Both the position numbers and the translations under genes were made by a program. From an uncultured Dorea sp. (lineage in GTDB: Bacteria; Bacillota_A; Clostridia; Lachnospirales; Lachnospiraceae): a stretch of 56,742 nucleotides of DNA. The notes beneath the pieces are model-generated. The model ran no database searches and had not been told where the DNA came from. It saw only the letters and a list, made by a program, of their open reading frames with translations. The stretch is taken from contig CAJTRM010000021.1 in NCBI GenBank assembly GCA_910578865.1, positions 1 to 56,742 on the forward strand, read 5' to 3'. Within the stretch, counting starts at the first letter, position 1. Each line of letters starts with the position of its first letter. Below are positions 25,779 through 34,175 of the stretch, piece after piece.

Positions 25779-26879
25779 ATGAAACTAGGAATCGTGGGGC
25801 TTCCCAATGTAGGAAAAAGTACGTTATTTAATTCGTTGACGAAAGCAGGCGCGGAGTCTGCCAATTATCCGTTCTGTACGATAGACCCAAATGTGGGGGT
25901 AGTTACCGTTCCGGATGAGAGACTGAATGTCCTCGGGGAAATGTATCATACGAAGAAGATCATACCGGCAGCCATTGAATTTGTGGATATCGCAGGACTG
26001 GTGAAGGGTGCGTCAAAGGGCGAGGGACTGGGGAATCAGTTTCTGGCCAATATCCGTGAGGTGGATGCGATCGTGCACGTTGTCAGGTGTTTTGAGGACA
26101 GCAATATTGTCCATGTGGACGGAAGCATTGATCCATTGAGGGATATTGAGACGATCAATCTGGAACTGATCTTTTCCGATCTTGAGATTCTGGAGAGAAG
26201 GATTGCCAAGACAGCAAAGGTTGCAAGGAACGATAAGACGGCCGCAAAGGAGCTTGCCCTTCTTGAACGGGTCAAGGCTCACCTTGAGGACAGCCGGCTG
26301 GCCAAGACCTTTGACGGCGCAGAAGATGAGGACGAGAAGGAGTGGCTTGCAGGCTATAACCTTCTGACCTATAAGCCTGTTATCTATGCGGCAAATGTAA
26401 CAGAAGACGATCTTGCCGACGACGGGGCGGGGAATCCGCAGGTGGCAGAAGTCCGCGGGTATGCTGAAAAAGAAGAGAGTGAAGTATTTGTAGTGTGCGC
26501 CCAGATTGAACAGGAGATTGCAGAGCTTGACGAGGACGAAAAGAAAATGTTTTTGGAAGATCTCGGATTAAGTGAGTCAGGACTGGAAAAACTGATAAAG
26601 GCAAGCTACCGTCTGTTAGGGCTCATCAGTTATCTGACGGCAGGGGAGCCGGAGGTGCGCGCATGGACCATCACCGAAGGAACAAAAGCTCCGCAGGCGG
26701 CGGGAAAGATTCATACGGATTTTGAGCGGGGCTTTATCCGGGCGGAGGTGGTTTCCTACGAGGATCTCATGGCGAGCGGTACACATGCGGCTGCCAAGGA
26801 GAAGGGGCTTGTGCGCCTGGAAGGTAAGGACTATATTGTAAAAGACGGCGATATTATGCTGTTTCGATTTAACGTATAG
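25779..26879 (+). CDS. ychF: Redox-responsive ATPase YchF/OLA1
   Basis: A 366-residue Obg-family nucleotidase that prefers ATP and binds ribosomes and stress proteins. Motifs: GLPNVGKSTLFNSLTKAG at the N-terminus, the switch region NYPFCTIDPNVGVV, DIAGLVKGASKGEGLGNQFL, and a C-terminal TGS domain (RAWTITEGTKAPQAAGKIHTDFERGFIRAEV). AAGGAGA precedes the ATG. Full length. Confidence 0.97.
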   Translation: MKLGIVGLPNVGKSTLFNSLTKAGAESANYPFCTIDPNVGVVTVPDERLNVLGEMYHTKKIIPAAIEFVDIAGLVKGASKGEGLGNQFLANIREVDAIVHVVRCFEDSNIVHVDGSIDPLRDIETINLELIFSDLEILERRIAKTAKVARNDKTAAKELALLERVKAHLEDSRLAKTFDGAEDEDEKEWLAGYNLLTYKPVIYAANVTEDDLADDGAGNPQVAEVRGYAEKEESEVFVVCAQIEQEIAELDEDEKKMFLEDLGLSESGLEKLIKASYRLLGLISYLTAGEPEVRAWTITEGTKAPQAAGKIHTDFERGFIRAEVVSYEDLMASGTHAAAKEKGLVRLEGKDYIVKDGDIMLFRFNV

Positions 26880-26896
26880 AAGAGGAGCGGGCGAAT

Positions 26897-27763
26897 ATGC
26901 ATCAAATGATCGAATTCCCGAACCTGGGGATCCATCTGTCTTCTTTGGGGGACCACATTACAGTATTTGGTTTTGACATTGCTTATTACGGCATTATTAT
27001 AGGCCTTGGGATATTGGCAGGGATCTTTATTGCTGCCGCGGAGGCAAAGCATACGGGACAGAACCCGGAAAATTATTATGATCTTGCCATCTATGCGGTT
27101 ATATTTTCCATCCTTGGGGCAAGAATCTATTATGTGGCATTTTCCTGGGATATGTATAAGGATAATCTGAAAAGCATTTTTAATATCCGCCAGGGAGGGC
27201 TTGCGATTTATGGAGGAGTGATCGCAGCTGTCATTACAGTCATCATCTTTGCAAAGGTCAAAAACCTGTCGGCGCCCCTTTTATTTGACACAGCAGGCCT
27301 TGGACTTGTGGCAGGGCAGATGATCGGAAGATGGGGAAACTTCTGCAACAGAGAGGCGTTCGGTGAGTATACGGACGGGCTTTTTGCCATGAGGCTTCCG
27401 ACAGACGCTGTCCGCAGCTCGGATATTACGGAGCTGATGCGGGAGCATATGGAGACTGTGGAAGGAGTGTCATACATTCAGGTACACCCCACATTTTTGT
27501 ATGAATCCGTGTGGTGCCTGATGGTTCTTGTGATCATGCTGCTTTACCGGAAGCACAAGAAGTTTGAGGGGGAAGTGTTCTTGATCTATCTTCTCGGTTA
27601 TGGCCTTGGCCGGGTGTGGATCGAAGGCCTGAGAACTGACCAGCTGTGGATTCCCGGGACAGAAATCCCGGTTTCGCAGGTTCTTGCAGGAGTCCTGGCT
27701 GTGGTCTCGGCCGGCTTGATCGTATACTGCCGGAGAAAGAAGAGGACCGAACAGGCAAACTGA
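26897..27763 (+). CDS. lgt: Prolipoprotein diacylglyceryl transferase
   Basis: A 288-residue multi-pass membrane enzyme that attaches diacylglycerol to the lipobox Cys of prolipoproteins, the first step of lipoprotein maturation. It shows about seven helices, the signature GQMIGRWGNFCNREAFG near residue 140, the N-terminal ITVFGFDIAYYGIIIGLGI and the late GYGLGRVWIEGLRTD. It begins 17 bases after ychF with GAGGAG upstream. Confidence 0.96.
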   Translation: MHQMIEFPNLGIHLSSLGDHITVFGFDIAYYGIIIGLGILAGIFIAAAEAKHTGQNPENYYDLAIYAVIFSILGARIYYVAFSWDMYKDNLKSIFNIRQGGLAIYGGVIAAVITVIIFAKVKNLSAPLLFDTAGLGLVAGQMIGRWGNFCNREAFGEYTDGLFAMRLPTDAVRSSDITELMREHMETVEGVSYIQVHPTFLYESVWCLMVLVIMLLYRKHKKFEGEVFLIYLLGYGLGRVWIEGLRTDQLWIPGTEIPVSQVLAGVLAVVSAGLIVYCRRKKRTEQAN

Positions 27764-27874
27764 TTTTTCCGGGCATGCCGGGCGGCGGGATATGCGGAAT
27801 CTGTATGGCGGTTTGGGACGGAGCAGACGGCAGCCTTGTACCGAAAAAGGAACAAAATAAAGGACAAGAATCAC

Positions 27875-27903
27875 TAGACTTTTAGCGGTATTGGGACTAT
27901 AAT
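27875..27903 (+). promoter_or_regulatory. nifJ promoter
   Basis: TAGACT (27875-27880), a 17-base spacer, TATAAT (27898-27903), about 57 bases before the PFOR start. The 27764-27870 stretch before it shows no gene. Confidence 0.6.
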
Positions 27904-27960
27904 AATTATACATGTCAAATTGCAATGATTTGTATTATTTTTTAAGGAGGAACAACAAAA

Positions 27961-30900
27961 ATGGCAAGAAAAATGAAGACCATGGATGGTAATCAGGCGG
28001 CGGCTCACGCTTCATATGCGTACACAGAAGTTGCAGCTATTTACCCTATCACACCATCATCTGTTATGCCAGAACACGTAGATGAGTGGGCGACCGAGGG
28101 CAGAAAGAATATTTTCGGGCAGACTGTACAGGTAACAGAGATGCAGTCCGAGGCAGGTGCAGCAGGAGCTGTACACGGCTCTCTGGCAGCAGGCGCTCTT
28201 ACAACTACCTTTACAGCATCTCAGGGCTTACTGTTGATGATTCCTAACTTATATAAAGTAGCAGGTGAGCAGCTTCCAGGTGTATTCAACGTATCTGCAC
28301 GTGCGCTTGCAAGCCATGCTTTATCTATTTTCGGAGATCATTCTGACGTATATGCATGCCGTCAGACAGGAGCTGCAATGCTCTGCGAGTCCAGCGTACA
28401 GGAAGTTATGGATTTAACACCGGTTGCACACTGTGCAGCATTAAAGGGCAAGCTTCCGTTCATTAACTTCTTTGACGGATTCCGTACATCCCACGAGATC
28501 CAGAAGATCGAGACATGGGATTATGAAGATTTGAAAGAGATCGTGGATATGGATGCTATTGATGAATTCAGGAACAATGCACTGAATCCGAATCATCCAT
28601 GCCAGAGAGGTTCTGCACAGAACCCGGATATCTTCTTCCAGGCAAGAGAAGCATGTAATCCGTATTACGATGCAATGCCGGCGATCGTTCAGGAATATAT
28701 GGACAAGGTAAATGCAAAGATCGGAACAGACTACAAGCTGTTCAACTACTACGGTGCGGCAGATGCAGAGAAAGTTATCATTGCTATGGGCTCTGTATGT
28801 GAGACGATTGAAGAGACCATCGACTATATGATGGCAGCAGGTGAGAAGGTCGGTGTTGTAAAGGTTCGCCTCTACAGGCCGTTCAGCGCTCAGGCACTGA
28901 TCGATGCGATTCCGGAAACTGTGAAGGTTATCAATGTACTTGACAGGACAAAAGAGCCGGGAGCCCAGGGAGAGCCGTTATATCTTGATGTAGTATCCGC
29001 ATTGAAGGGAACAAAATTTGAATCTGTTCCGGTGAACTGCGGACGTTACGGCCTTGGTTCCAAGGATACGACACCTGCACAGATCGTTGCAGTATTTAAC
29101 AATACAGAAAAAGAGAGATTTACGATCGGTATCGTTGATGATGTTACCAACCTTTCTCTTGAGACAGGCGCACCGCTTGTTACAACTCCGGAAGGAACCA
29201 TTAACTGTAAATTCTGGGGGCTGGGAGCAGACGGAACGGTCGGAGCCAACAAGAACTCCATCAAGATCATCGGCGACAATACCGACATGTATGCTCAGGC
29301 TTACTTTGATTATGACTCCAAAAAGTCAGGCGGCGTAACAATGTCACACCTTCGTTTCGGTAAGAAGGCAATCAAGTCCACTTACCTGATCCGTCAGGCA
29401 AACTTTGTTGCATGCCACAACCCGTCTTATGTAAATAAATATAACATGGTTCAGGAGCTTGTTGACGGCGGTACATTCCTCCTTAACTGCCCATGGGATA
29501 TGGAAGGCCTTGAGAAGCACCTTCCGGGACAGGTAAAAGCATATATTGCAGACCACAATATTAAGTTCTATACCATCGACGGTATTAAGATCGGTAAAGA
29601 GATCGGACTCGGCGGACGTATCAACACAGTGCTCCAGTCTGCATTCTTTAAGCTTGCTGCGATTATTCCGGAGGAAGAGGCTATCGACCTTATGAAGAAG
29701 GCGGCCAAGGCTACTTACGGAAGAAAAGGCGATAAGATCGTACAGATGAACTATGACGCGATTGACGCGGGTGCTAAGCAGGTTCACGAGGTAGAGGTTC
29801 CGGATTCCTGGAAATCCTGCGAGGATGAAGGCCTGTTCGCACCAGAGGTTAAGGGCGGAAAAGAAGATGTTGTGGACTTCGTTAAGAATATCCAGGCAAA
29901 AGTAAATGCTCAGGAAGGTAATACACTTCCGGTATCAGCATTCAATGATTATGTGGACGGTTCTACACCATCCGGTTCTTCTGCATATGAGAAGCGCGGT
30001 ATCGCAGTGGACATCCCGGTTTGGGTAGAGGAGAACTGTATCCAGTGTAACCGCTGCGCGTATGTATGTCCGCACGCTGTTATCCGTCCGGTAGCTCTCA
30101 CAGAGGACGAGCTTGCCAAGGCTCCGGAAGGAACAAAGGCAATCGACATGATCGGTATGCCGGGCATGAAGTTTGCTATCACTGTATCAGCGCTTGACTG
30201 TACAGGATGCGGTTCTTGTGCAAATGTATGTCCGGGCAAGAAGGGCGAGAAGGCTCTCGTTATGAAGAACATGGAGGAGAACGTAGCTTCTCAGAATGTA
30301 TTTGACTTCGGAAGAGAGATTGAAGTAAAACCAGAGGTTGTTGCAAAATTCAAACCAGAGACTGTAAAGGGAAGCCAGTTCAAACAGCCGCTGCTTGAGT
30401 TCTCAGGCGCATGTGCAGGCTGCGGAGAGACACCATATGCGAAACTGATCACCCAGCTGTTCGGTGACAGAATGTATATCGCAAATGCAACAGGATGTTC
30501 TTCTATCTGGGGCAACTCTTCACCATCTACACCTTACACAGTAGATACCAAGGGACGCGGACCTGCATGGGCAAACTCCCTGTTTGAGGACAATGCTGAG
30601 TTTGGTTACGGTATGCTGCTGGCTCAGAATGCAATCAGGAAGAGACTGAAAGAAGAGGTTGAGTCCGTTGCAGCAGCAGAAGCTGCTTCTGCAGAAGTAA
30701 AGGCTGCATGCCAGGAATACCTGGATACCTTTAACTGCGGAGTATCCAACGGAGACGCTGCCGACAAATTAGTTGCAGCATTAGAAGGCTGTGATTGCGA
30801 TACATGCAAAGACATTGTTAAGAACAAAGACTTCCTCGCTAAGAAATCCCAGTGGATCTTCGGCGGTGACGGATGGGCTTATGACATCGGCTTCGGCGGT

Positions 30901-31494
30901 GTTGACCATGTACTGGCAAGCGGCGAAGACATCAATGTTATGGTATTCGATACAGAGGTTTACTCCAACACAGGCGGACAGTCTTCCAAGGCTACCAAGA
31001 CAGGTGCTACGGCACAGTTCGCAGCAGGCGGAAAAGAGACGAAGAAGAAAGACCTTGCAGGTATTGCAATGAGCTATGGTTATGTATATGTAGCACAGAT
31101 CGCTATGGGTGCAGACTTTAACCAGACAGTAAAAGCAATCGCAGAGGCAGAGGCTTATCCGGGACCATCACTCATTATTGCTTATGCTCCATGTATCAAC
31201 CATGGTATTAAGAAGGGTATGAGCAAGGCACAGACAGAGGAAGCTCTGGCAGTTGAGTGCGGATACTGGAACAACTTCAGGTTCAATCCTGCGGCAGAAG
31301 GCGCTAAATTCACTCTTGACAGCAAGGAGCCATCCGGAGATTACCAGGCATTCCTTGACGGAGAAGTGCGTTACAATGCTCTTAAGAGAGCAAATCCGGA
31401 GAAGGCTGAAAGGCTGTTCGCTAAGAACGAGGCTGAGGCTATGGAGAGATACGCTTATCTCAAGAAGCTGGTTACTCTTTACGGAGAAGAATAA
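27961..31494 (+). CDS. nifJ: Pyruvate:ferredoxin (flavodoxin) oxidoreductase
   Basis: A single-chain 1177-residue PFOR that converts pyruvate and CoA to acetyl-CoA, CO2 and reduced ferredoxin, the central oxidative step of anaerobic metabolism. Domains: TPP/pyruvate domain I (AAIYPITPSSVMPEHVDEWA), domain II, the EKR region, a two-cluster ferredoxin domain (CIQCNRCAYVCPH, CTGCGSCANVCPG near 685-750), further cluster Cys (CAGCGETPY) and the TPP-binding GDGWAYDIGFGGVDH and NTGGQSSK. AAGGAGG lies before the ATG. Codon use is clearly biased to common codons, fitting high expression. Confidence 0.98.
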   Translation: MARKMKTMDGNQAAAHASYAYTEVAAIYPITPSSVMPEHVDEWATEGRKNIFGQTVQVTEMQSEAGAAGAVHGSLAAGALTTTFTASQGLLLMIPNLYKVAGEQLPGVFNVSARALASHALSIFGDHSDVYACRQTGAAMLCESSVQEVMDLTPVAHCAALKGKLPFINFFDGFRTSHEIQKIETWDYEDLKEIVDMDAIDEFRNNALNPNHPCQRGSAQNPDIFFQAREACNPYYDAMPAIVQEYMDKVNAKIGTDYKLFNYYGAADAEKVIIAMGSVCETIEETIDYMMAAGEKVGVVKVRLYRPFSAQALIDAIPETVKVINVLDRTKEPGAQGEPLYLDVVSALKGTKFESVPVNCGRYGLGSKDTTPAQIVAVFNNTEKERFTIGIVDDVTNLSLETGAPLVTTPEGTINCKFWGLGADGTVGANKNSIKIIGDNTDMYAQAYFDYDSKKSGGVTMSHLRFGKKAIKSTYLIRQANFVACHNPSYVNKYNMVQELVDGGTFLLNCPWDMEGLEKHLPGQVKAYIADHNIKFYTIDGIKIGKEIGLGGRINTVLQSAFFKLAAIIPEEEAIDLMKKAAKATYGRKGDKIVQMNYDAIDAGAKQVHEVEVPDSWKSCEDEGLFAPEVKGGKEDVVDFVKNIQAKVNAQEGNTLPVSAFNDYVDGSTPSGSSAYEKRGIAVDIPVWVEENCIQCNRCAYVCPHAVIRPVALTEDELAKAPEGTKAIDMIGMPGMKFAITVSALDCTGCGSCANVCPGKKGEKALVMKNMEENVASQNVFDFGREIEVKPEVVAKFKPETVKGSQFKQPLLEFSGACAGCGETPYAKLITQLFGDRMYIANATGCSSIWGNSSPSTPYTVDTKGRGPAWANSLFEDNAEFGYGMLLAQNAIRKRLKEEVESVAAAEAASAEVKAACQEYLDTFNCGVSNGDAADKLVAALEGCDCDTCKDIVKNKDFLAKKSQWIFGGDGWAYDIGFGGVDHVLASGEDINVMVFDTEVYSNTGGQSSKATKTGATAQFAAGGKETKKKDLAGIAMSYGYVYVAQIAMGADFNQTVKAIAEAEAYPGPSLIIAYAPCINHGIKKGMSKAQTEEALAVECGYWNNFRFNPAAEGAKFTLDSKEPSGDYQAFLDGEVRYNALKRANPEKAERLFAKNEAEAMERYAYLKKLVTLYGEE

Positions 31495-31537
31495 GAAGTT
31501 AAAATGTAACAGGCGGCTCGTATGAGTAGTATGTTAA

Positions 31538-31570
31538 ATGTGGCAGGGCGCAGGCTCTGCCACATTTTTT
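31538..31570 (+). terminator. nifJ terminator
   Basis: ATGTGGCAG (31538-31546) and CTGCCACAT (31557-31565) form a 9-bp stem followed by six Ts. Confidence 0.92.
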
Positions 31571-31580
31571 GATTCTTATA

Positions 31581-31609
31581 TTGACATTTGCCCTGAAAAA
31601 TGCTAAAAA
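31581..31609 (+). promoter_or_regulatory. Promoter of the lysine riboswitch transcript
   Basis: TTGACA (31581-31586) is consensus. A 17-base spacer leads to TAAAAA (31604-31609); AT-rich alternatives follow, so the exact -10 is uncertain. Confidence 0.55.
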
Positions 31610-31634
31610 TAATACTATATGAATAATGAGATTT

Positions 31635-31792
31635 GATAGAGGCGCGGATTTCATCAGTAACCGGGAAACGATAGTTTGGAGGACTGTTTGCCAGTGAAAG
31701 GGGAATCTGCCGAAGAGTTCAGATGATTCCAAGTCTGTTCTCTGGGACGCAGCATAAGATGCTGCGGACTGTCACAGCAGTGGAGCGCTATC
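31635..31792 (+). ncRNA. Lysine riboswitch (L-box) aptamer
   Basis: The element has the L-box conserved blocks in order: GATAGAGGCGCGGATTTCAT with CAGTAA, then GTGAAAGGGGAATCTGCCGAAG, then CTGGG, a GCAGCATAAGATGCTGC hairpin, GGACTGTCACAGCAGTGGAG, and closing CTATC. P1 pairs GATAG (31635-31639) with CTATC (31788-31792). A terminator follows at 31844. Lysine binding is expected to stop transcription of the downstream transporter gene. Confidence 0.93.
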
Positions 31793-31843
31793 AGAGTGAA
31801 TGATCTACCGTAATGTACTGTAATGCAGATGATAGATGATTGT

Positions 31844-31882
31844 GCCATGAAAGCGTATGCCAGCGTATTTCATGGCTTTTTT
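31844..31882 (+). terminator. Riboswitch expression-platform terminator
   Basis: GCCATGAAA (31844-31852) and TTTCATGGC (31868-31876) form a 9-bp stem followed by six Ts. It lies between the L-box and the transporter gene, as expected for lysine-dependent termination. Confidence 0.9.
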
Positions 31883-31969
31883 ATTGGGAGACTGTATTGC
31901 GGTTTGTGTCAAATTTTTTGTTCATAGGAAACTATTTGTATCTGATTCAAAAGAGAGAAAGGACATGAG

Positions 31970-33583
31970 ATGATGAGAGGAAGGAAAAAAGCCTTTTTGG
32001 GTGTTTTCGCACTTCTGTGCATTTTGGCCTGCAGTTCTATGACTGTATTTGCTGCCGAGGAGGCGGCAGAATATGTACCGGATATGTATGCGACAGTTTG
32101 GGCGCTGATTCCGCCGGTTGTTGCAATCGTACTGGCATTGATCACTAAGGAGGTATACAGTTCTCTGTTCGTTGGAATTCTGATCGGCGGATTATTTTAT
32201 TCCGGTTTTCAGTTTGAGCTTACAGTGACTCATGTATTCCAGGACGGAATCGTAGGGGTGCTGTCCGACAGCTACAATGTAGGAATCTTGGTATTCCTGG
32301 TAGTGCTAGGCATTATGGTATGCATGATGAATAAGGCCGGCGGCTCTGCGGCATTTGGGCGCTGGGCGAGCGAACATATTAAGAGCCGTATCGGCGTGCA
32401 GCTTGCGACGGTTCTTTTGGGAGTACTGATCTTTATTGATGATTATTTTAACTGTCTGACGGTGGGAAGTGTGATGCGTCCGGTGACAGATAAGCAGAAT
32501 GTGTCACGCGCCAAGCTGTCTTACCTGATTGACGCTACGGCGGCCCCGGTATGTATCATAGCACCTATATCCTCGTGGGCAGCGGCAGTGACTGGGTTTG
32601 TAGAAGGAGAGGACGGATTTTCCATATTTATCCGTGCAATTCCCTATAACTACTATGCAATTCTGACGATCGTAATGATGATCACGATCATTTTACTGAA
32701 AATGGATTACGGCCCGATGAAACTGCATGAGCAAAATGCGCTGGCAGGGGATATCTATACGACACCTGACAGGCCGTATGCCAACGCAGAGCAGGATGTT
32801 GAGGAAAGCAGGGGCGGGGTGATTGACCTGGTATTTCCTATCATCGTATTGATCATCTGCTGTGTCATAGGTATGATCTATACCGGAGGATTTTTTGCAG
32901 GATCTGGTTTTGTTGAAGCATTTTCAGGCAGTGATGCGTCGGTAGGCCTGATGCTTGGAAGCTTCTTTGCATTTGTGATCACAATCGTCTTCTATGCGGT
33001 GAGGAAGGTGCTGAACTTCAAGGACTCTATGGCATGTATTCCGGACGGTTTCAAGGCAATGGTTCCGGCCATCCTGATTCTGACATTTGCGTGGACGCTG
33101 AAGGCCATGACAGACAGCCTGGGAGCCGCAGATTATGTAGCCTCTGTGATGGATTCGGCGGCAAAAGGGCTTGTCAATCTGCTTCCGGCTATTATCTTTG
33201 TGGTAGCATGTTTCCTTGCATTTGCAACCGGTACCTCCTGGGGAACCTTCGGGATCTTGATCCCTATCGTGGTTGCTGTGTTTGCAGGGACGAATGAGAA
33301 TATGATGATCCTGTCCATTTCTGCATGTATGGCAGGGGCTGTATGTGGAGACCACTGTTCACCGATCTCAGATACAACGATCATGGCCTCGGCAGGCGCT
33401 CAGTGTAATCATGTAAACCATGTATCCACACAGCTCCCGTATGCGGTTACAGTAGCGGCAGTTTCTTTTGTGAACTATGTGATCGCAGGATTTGTGCAGA
33501 ACCCGTTTATCTGTCTGCCGATCGGTGTTGTGCTGATGATAGGGACATTGGTGGGCATTAAAATGGTCTTGGGGGATCGGTAG
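31970..33583 (+). CDS. NhaC-family antiporter, probable lysine transporter
   Basis: A 537-residue membrane protein of the Na+/H+ antiporter NhaC family with about a dozen helices. It starts with a signal-like segment (AFLGVFALLCILACSSMTVFAA). Conserved segments include LIFIDDYFNCLTVGSVMRPVTDK, DATAAPVCIIAPISSWAA, FATGTSWGTFGILIPI and AGAVCGDHCSPISDTTIMAS. Because a lysine riboswitch controls it, its substrate is more likely lysine than Na+ alone; L-box-linked NhaC-type proteins have been proposed as lysine transporters (LysW). AAAGGA precedes the ATG. Confidence 0.93.
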   Translation: MMRGRKKAFLGVFALLCILACSSMTVFAAEEAAEYVPDMYATVWALIPPVVAIVLALITKEVYSSLFVGILIGGLFYSGFQFELTVTHVFQDGIVGVLSDSYNVGILVFLVVLGIMVCMMNKAGGSAAFGRWASEHIKSRIGVQLATVLLGVLIFIDDYFNCLTVGSVMRPVTDKQNVSRAKLSYLIDATAAPVCIIAPISSWAAAVTGFVEGEDGFSIFIRAIPYNYYAILTIVMMITIILLKMDYGPMKLHEQNALAGDIYTTPDRPYANAEQDVEESRGGVIDLVFPIIVLIICCVIGMIYTGGFFAGSGFVEAFSGSDASVGLMLGSFFAFVITIVFYAVRKVLNFKDSMACIPDGFKAMVPAILILTFAWTLKAMTDSLGAADYVASVMDSAAKGLVNLLPAIIFVVACFLAFATGTSWGTFGILIPIVVAVFAGTNENMMILSISACMAGAVCGDHCSPISDTTIMASAGAQCNHVNHVSTQLPYAVTVAAVSFVNYVIAGFVQNPFICLPIGVVLMIGTLVGIKMVLGDR

Positions 33584-33633
33584 AGTCGGCTGACGCCGCA
33601 GGTGATTTTGCTCACAATTAAATATTGTATATA

Positions 33634-33679
33634 AGAAAGTGCCGTCCGGGAGCCCGGAACAGCACTTTCTATTATTTTT
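33634..33679 (+). terminator. Terminator of the lysine transporter gene
   Basis: AGAAAGTGC (33634-33642) and GCACTTTCT (33662-33670) form a 9-bp stem with a GC-rich inner hairpin (TCCGGGAGCCCGGA), followed by ATTATTTTT. Confidence 0.88.
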
Positions 33680-33754
33680 GTCTAAATATAAATTTGCCCA
33701 TTTAATATTCCTCGTTTTGGTGTATGATATAGGTAAATATTCAGGAGGAATGAA

Positions 33755-34009
33755 ATGAATTTGTTGACAGAAAAAGATGAAACGCTGATTCTTGCGGCGC
33801 AGGAGGCAATTCGCGTTAATTATGATGCAGTCCGCTGCAATCATACGGTGGGAGCCGCGGTGCGGTGTAAAAGCGGAAAGGTTTATGTGGGGGTAAATGT
33901 TTATTCTCTTCACGGAGCCTGCGCGGAGGTGATTCTTTCAGCGGAGGGGAAAAGAATGAAGGTGCGTGCAAAGGAATTGCTGCCCTTTGCATATCATGTT
34001 GAGGAGTGA
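33755..34009 (+). pseudogene. Cytidine deaminase-like gene with internal deletion
   Basis: An 84-residue reading frame with AGGAGG before the ATG. The first ~52 residues match cytidine deaminase-like proteins (HTVGAAVRCKSGKVYVGVNVYSLHGACAE). The last ~25 match their C-terminus (VRAKELLPFAYHVEE). From family knowledge, the 60-70 residues expected between, including the PCxxC zinc ligands, are missing, and the frame is kept across the join near HGACAE-VILSAEGK. Without these Cys the protein cannot bind catalytic zinc in the usual way, so it is probably inactive. It may still be translated. Confidence 0.75.
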
Positions 34010-34175
34010 GGTGCCTTTTTCTGGCTGTATCCGATGGGCTTTGCGGAAAGACTGTAAAAGATTTATAAAAAGATTTATAAAAGTTCTTTAAAAACAAAGC
34101 GGAATGCCTTGTAGGGAAGGAAAAAATTGTATAAAATAAAAGGTAATGCCAACAAGGAAGGAGAATGAACAAATA

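Noticed and set aside
31571..31969. Small open frames in the gap before the NhaC gene
   Set aside because: The stretch is explained by a promoter, lysine riboswitch and terminator.
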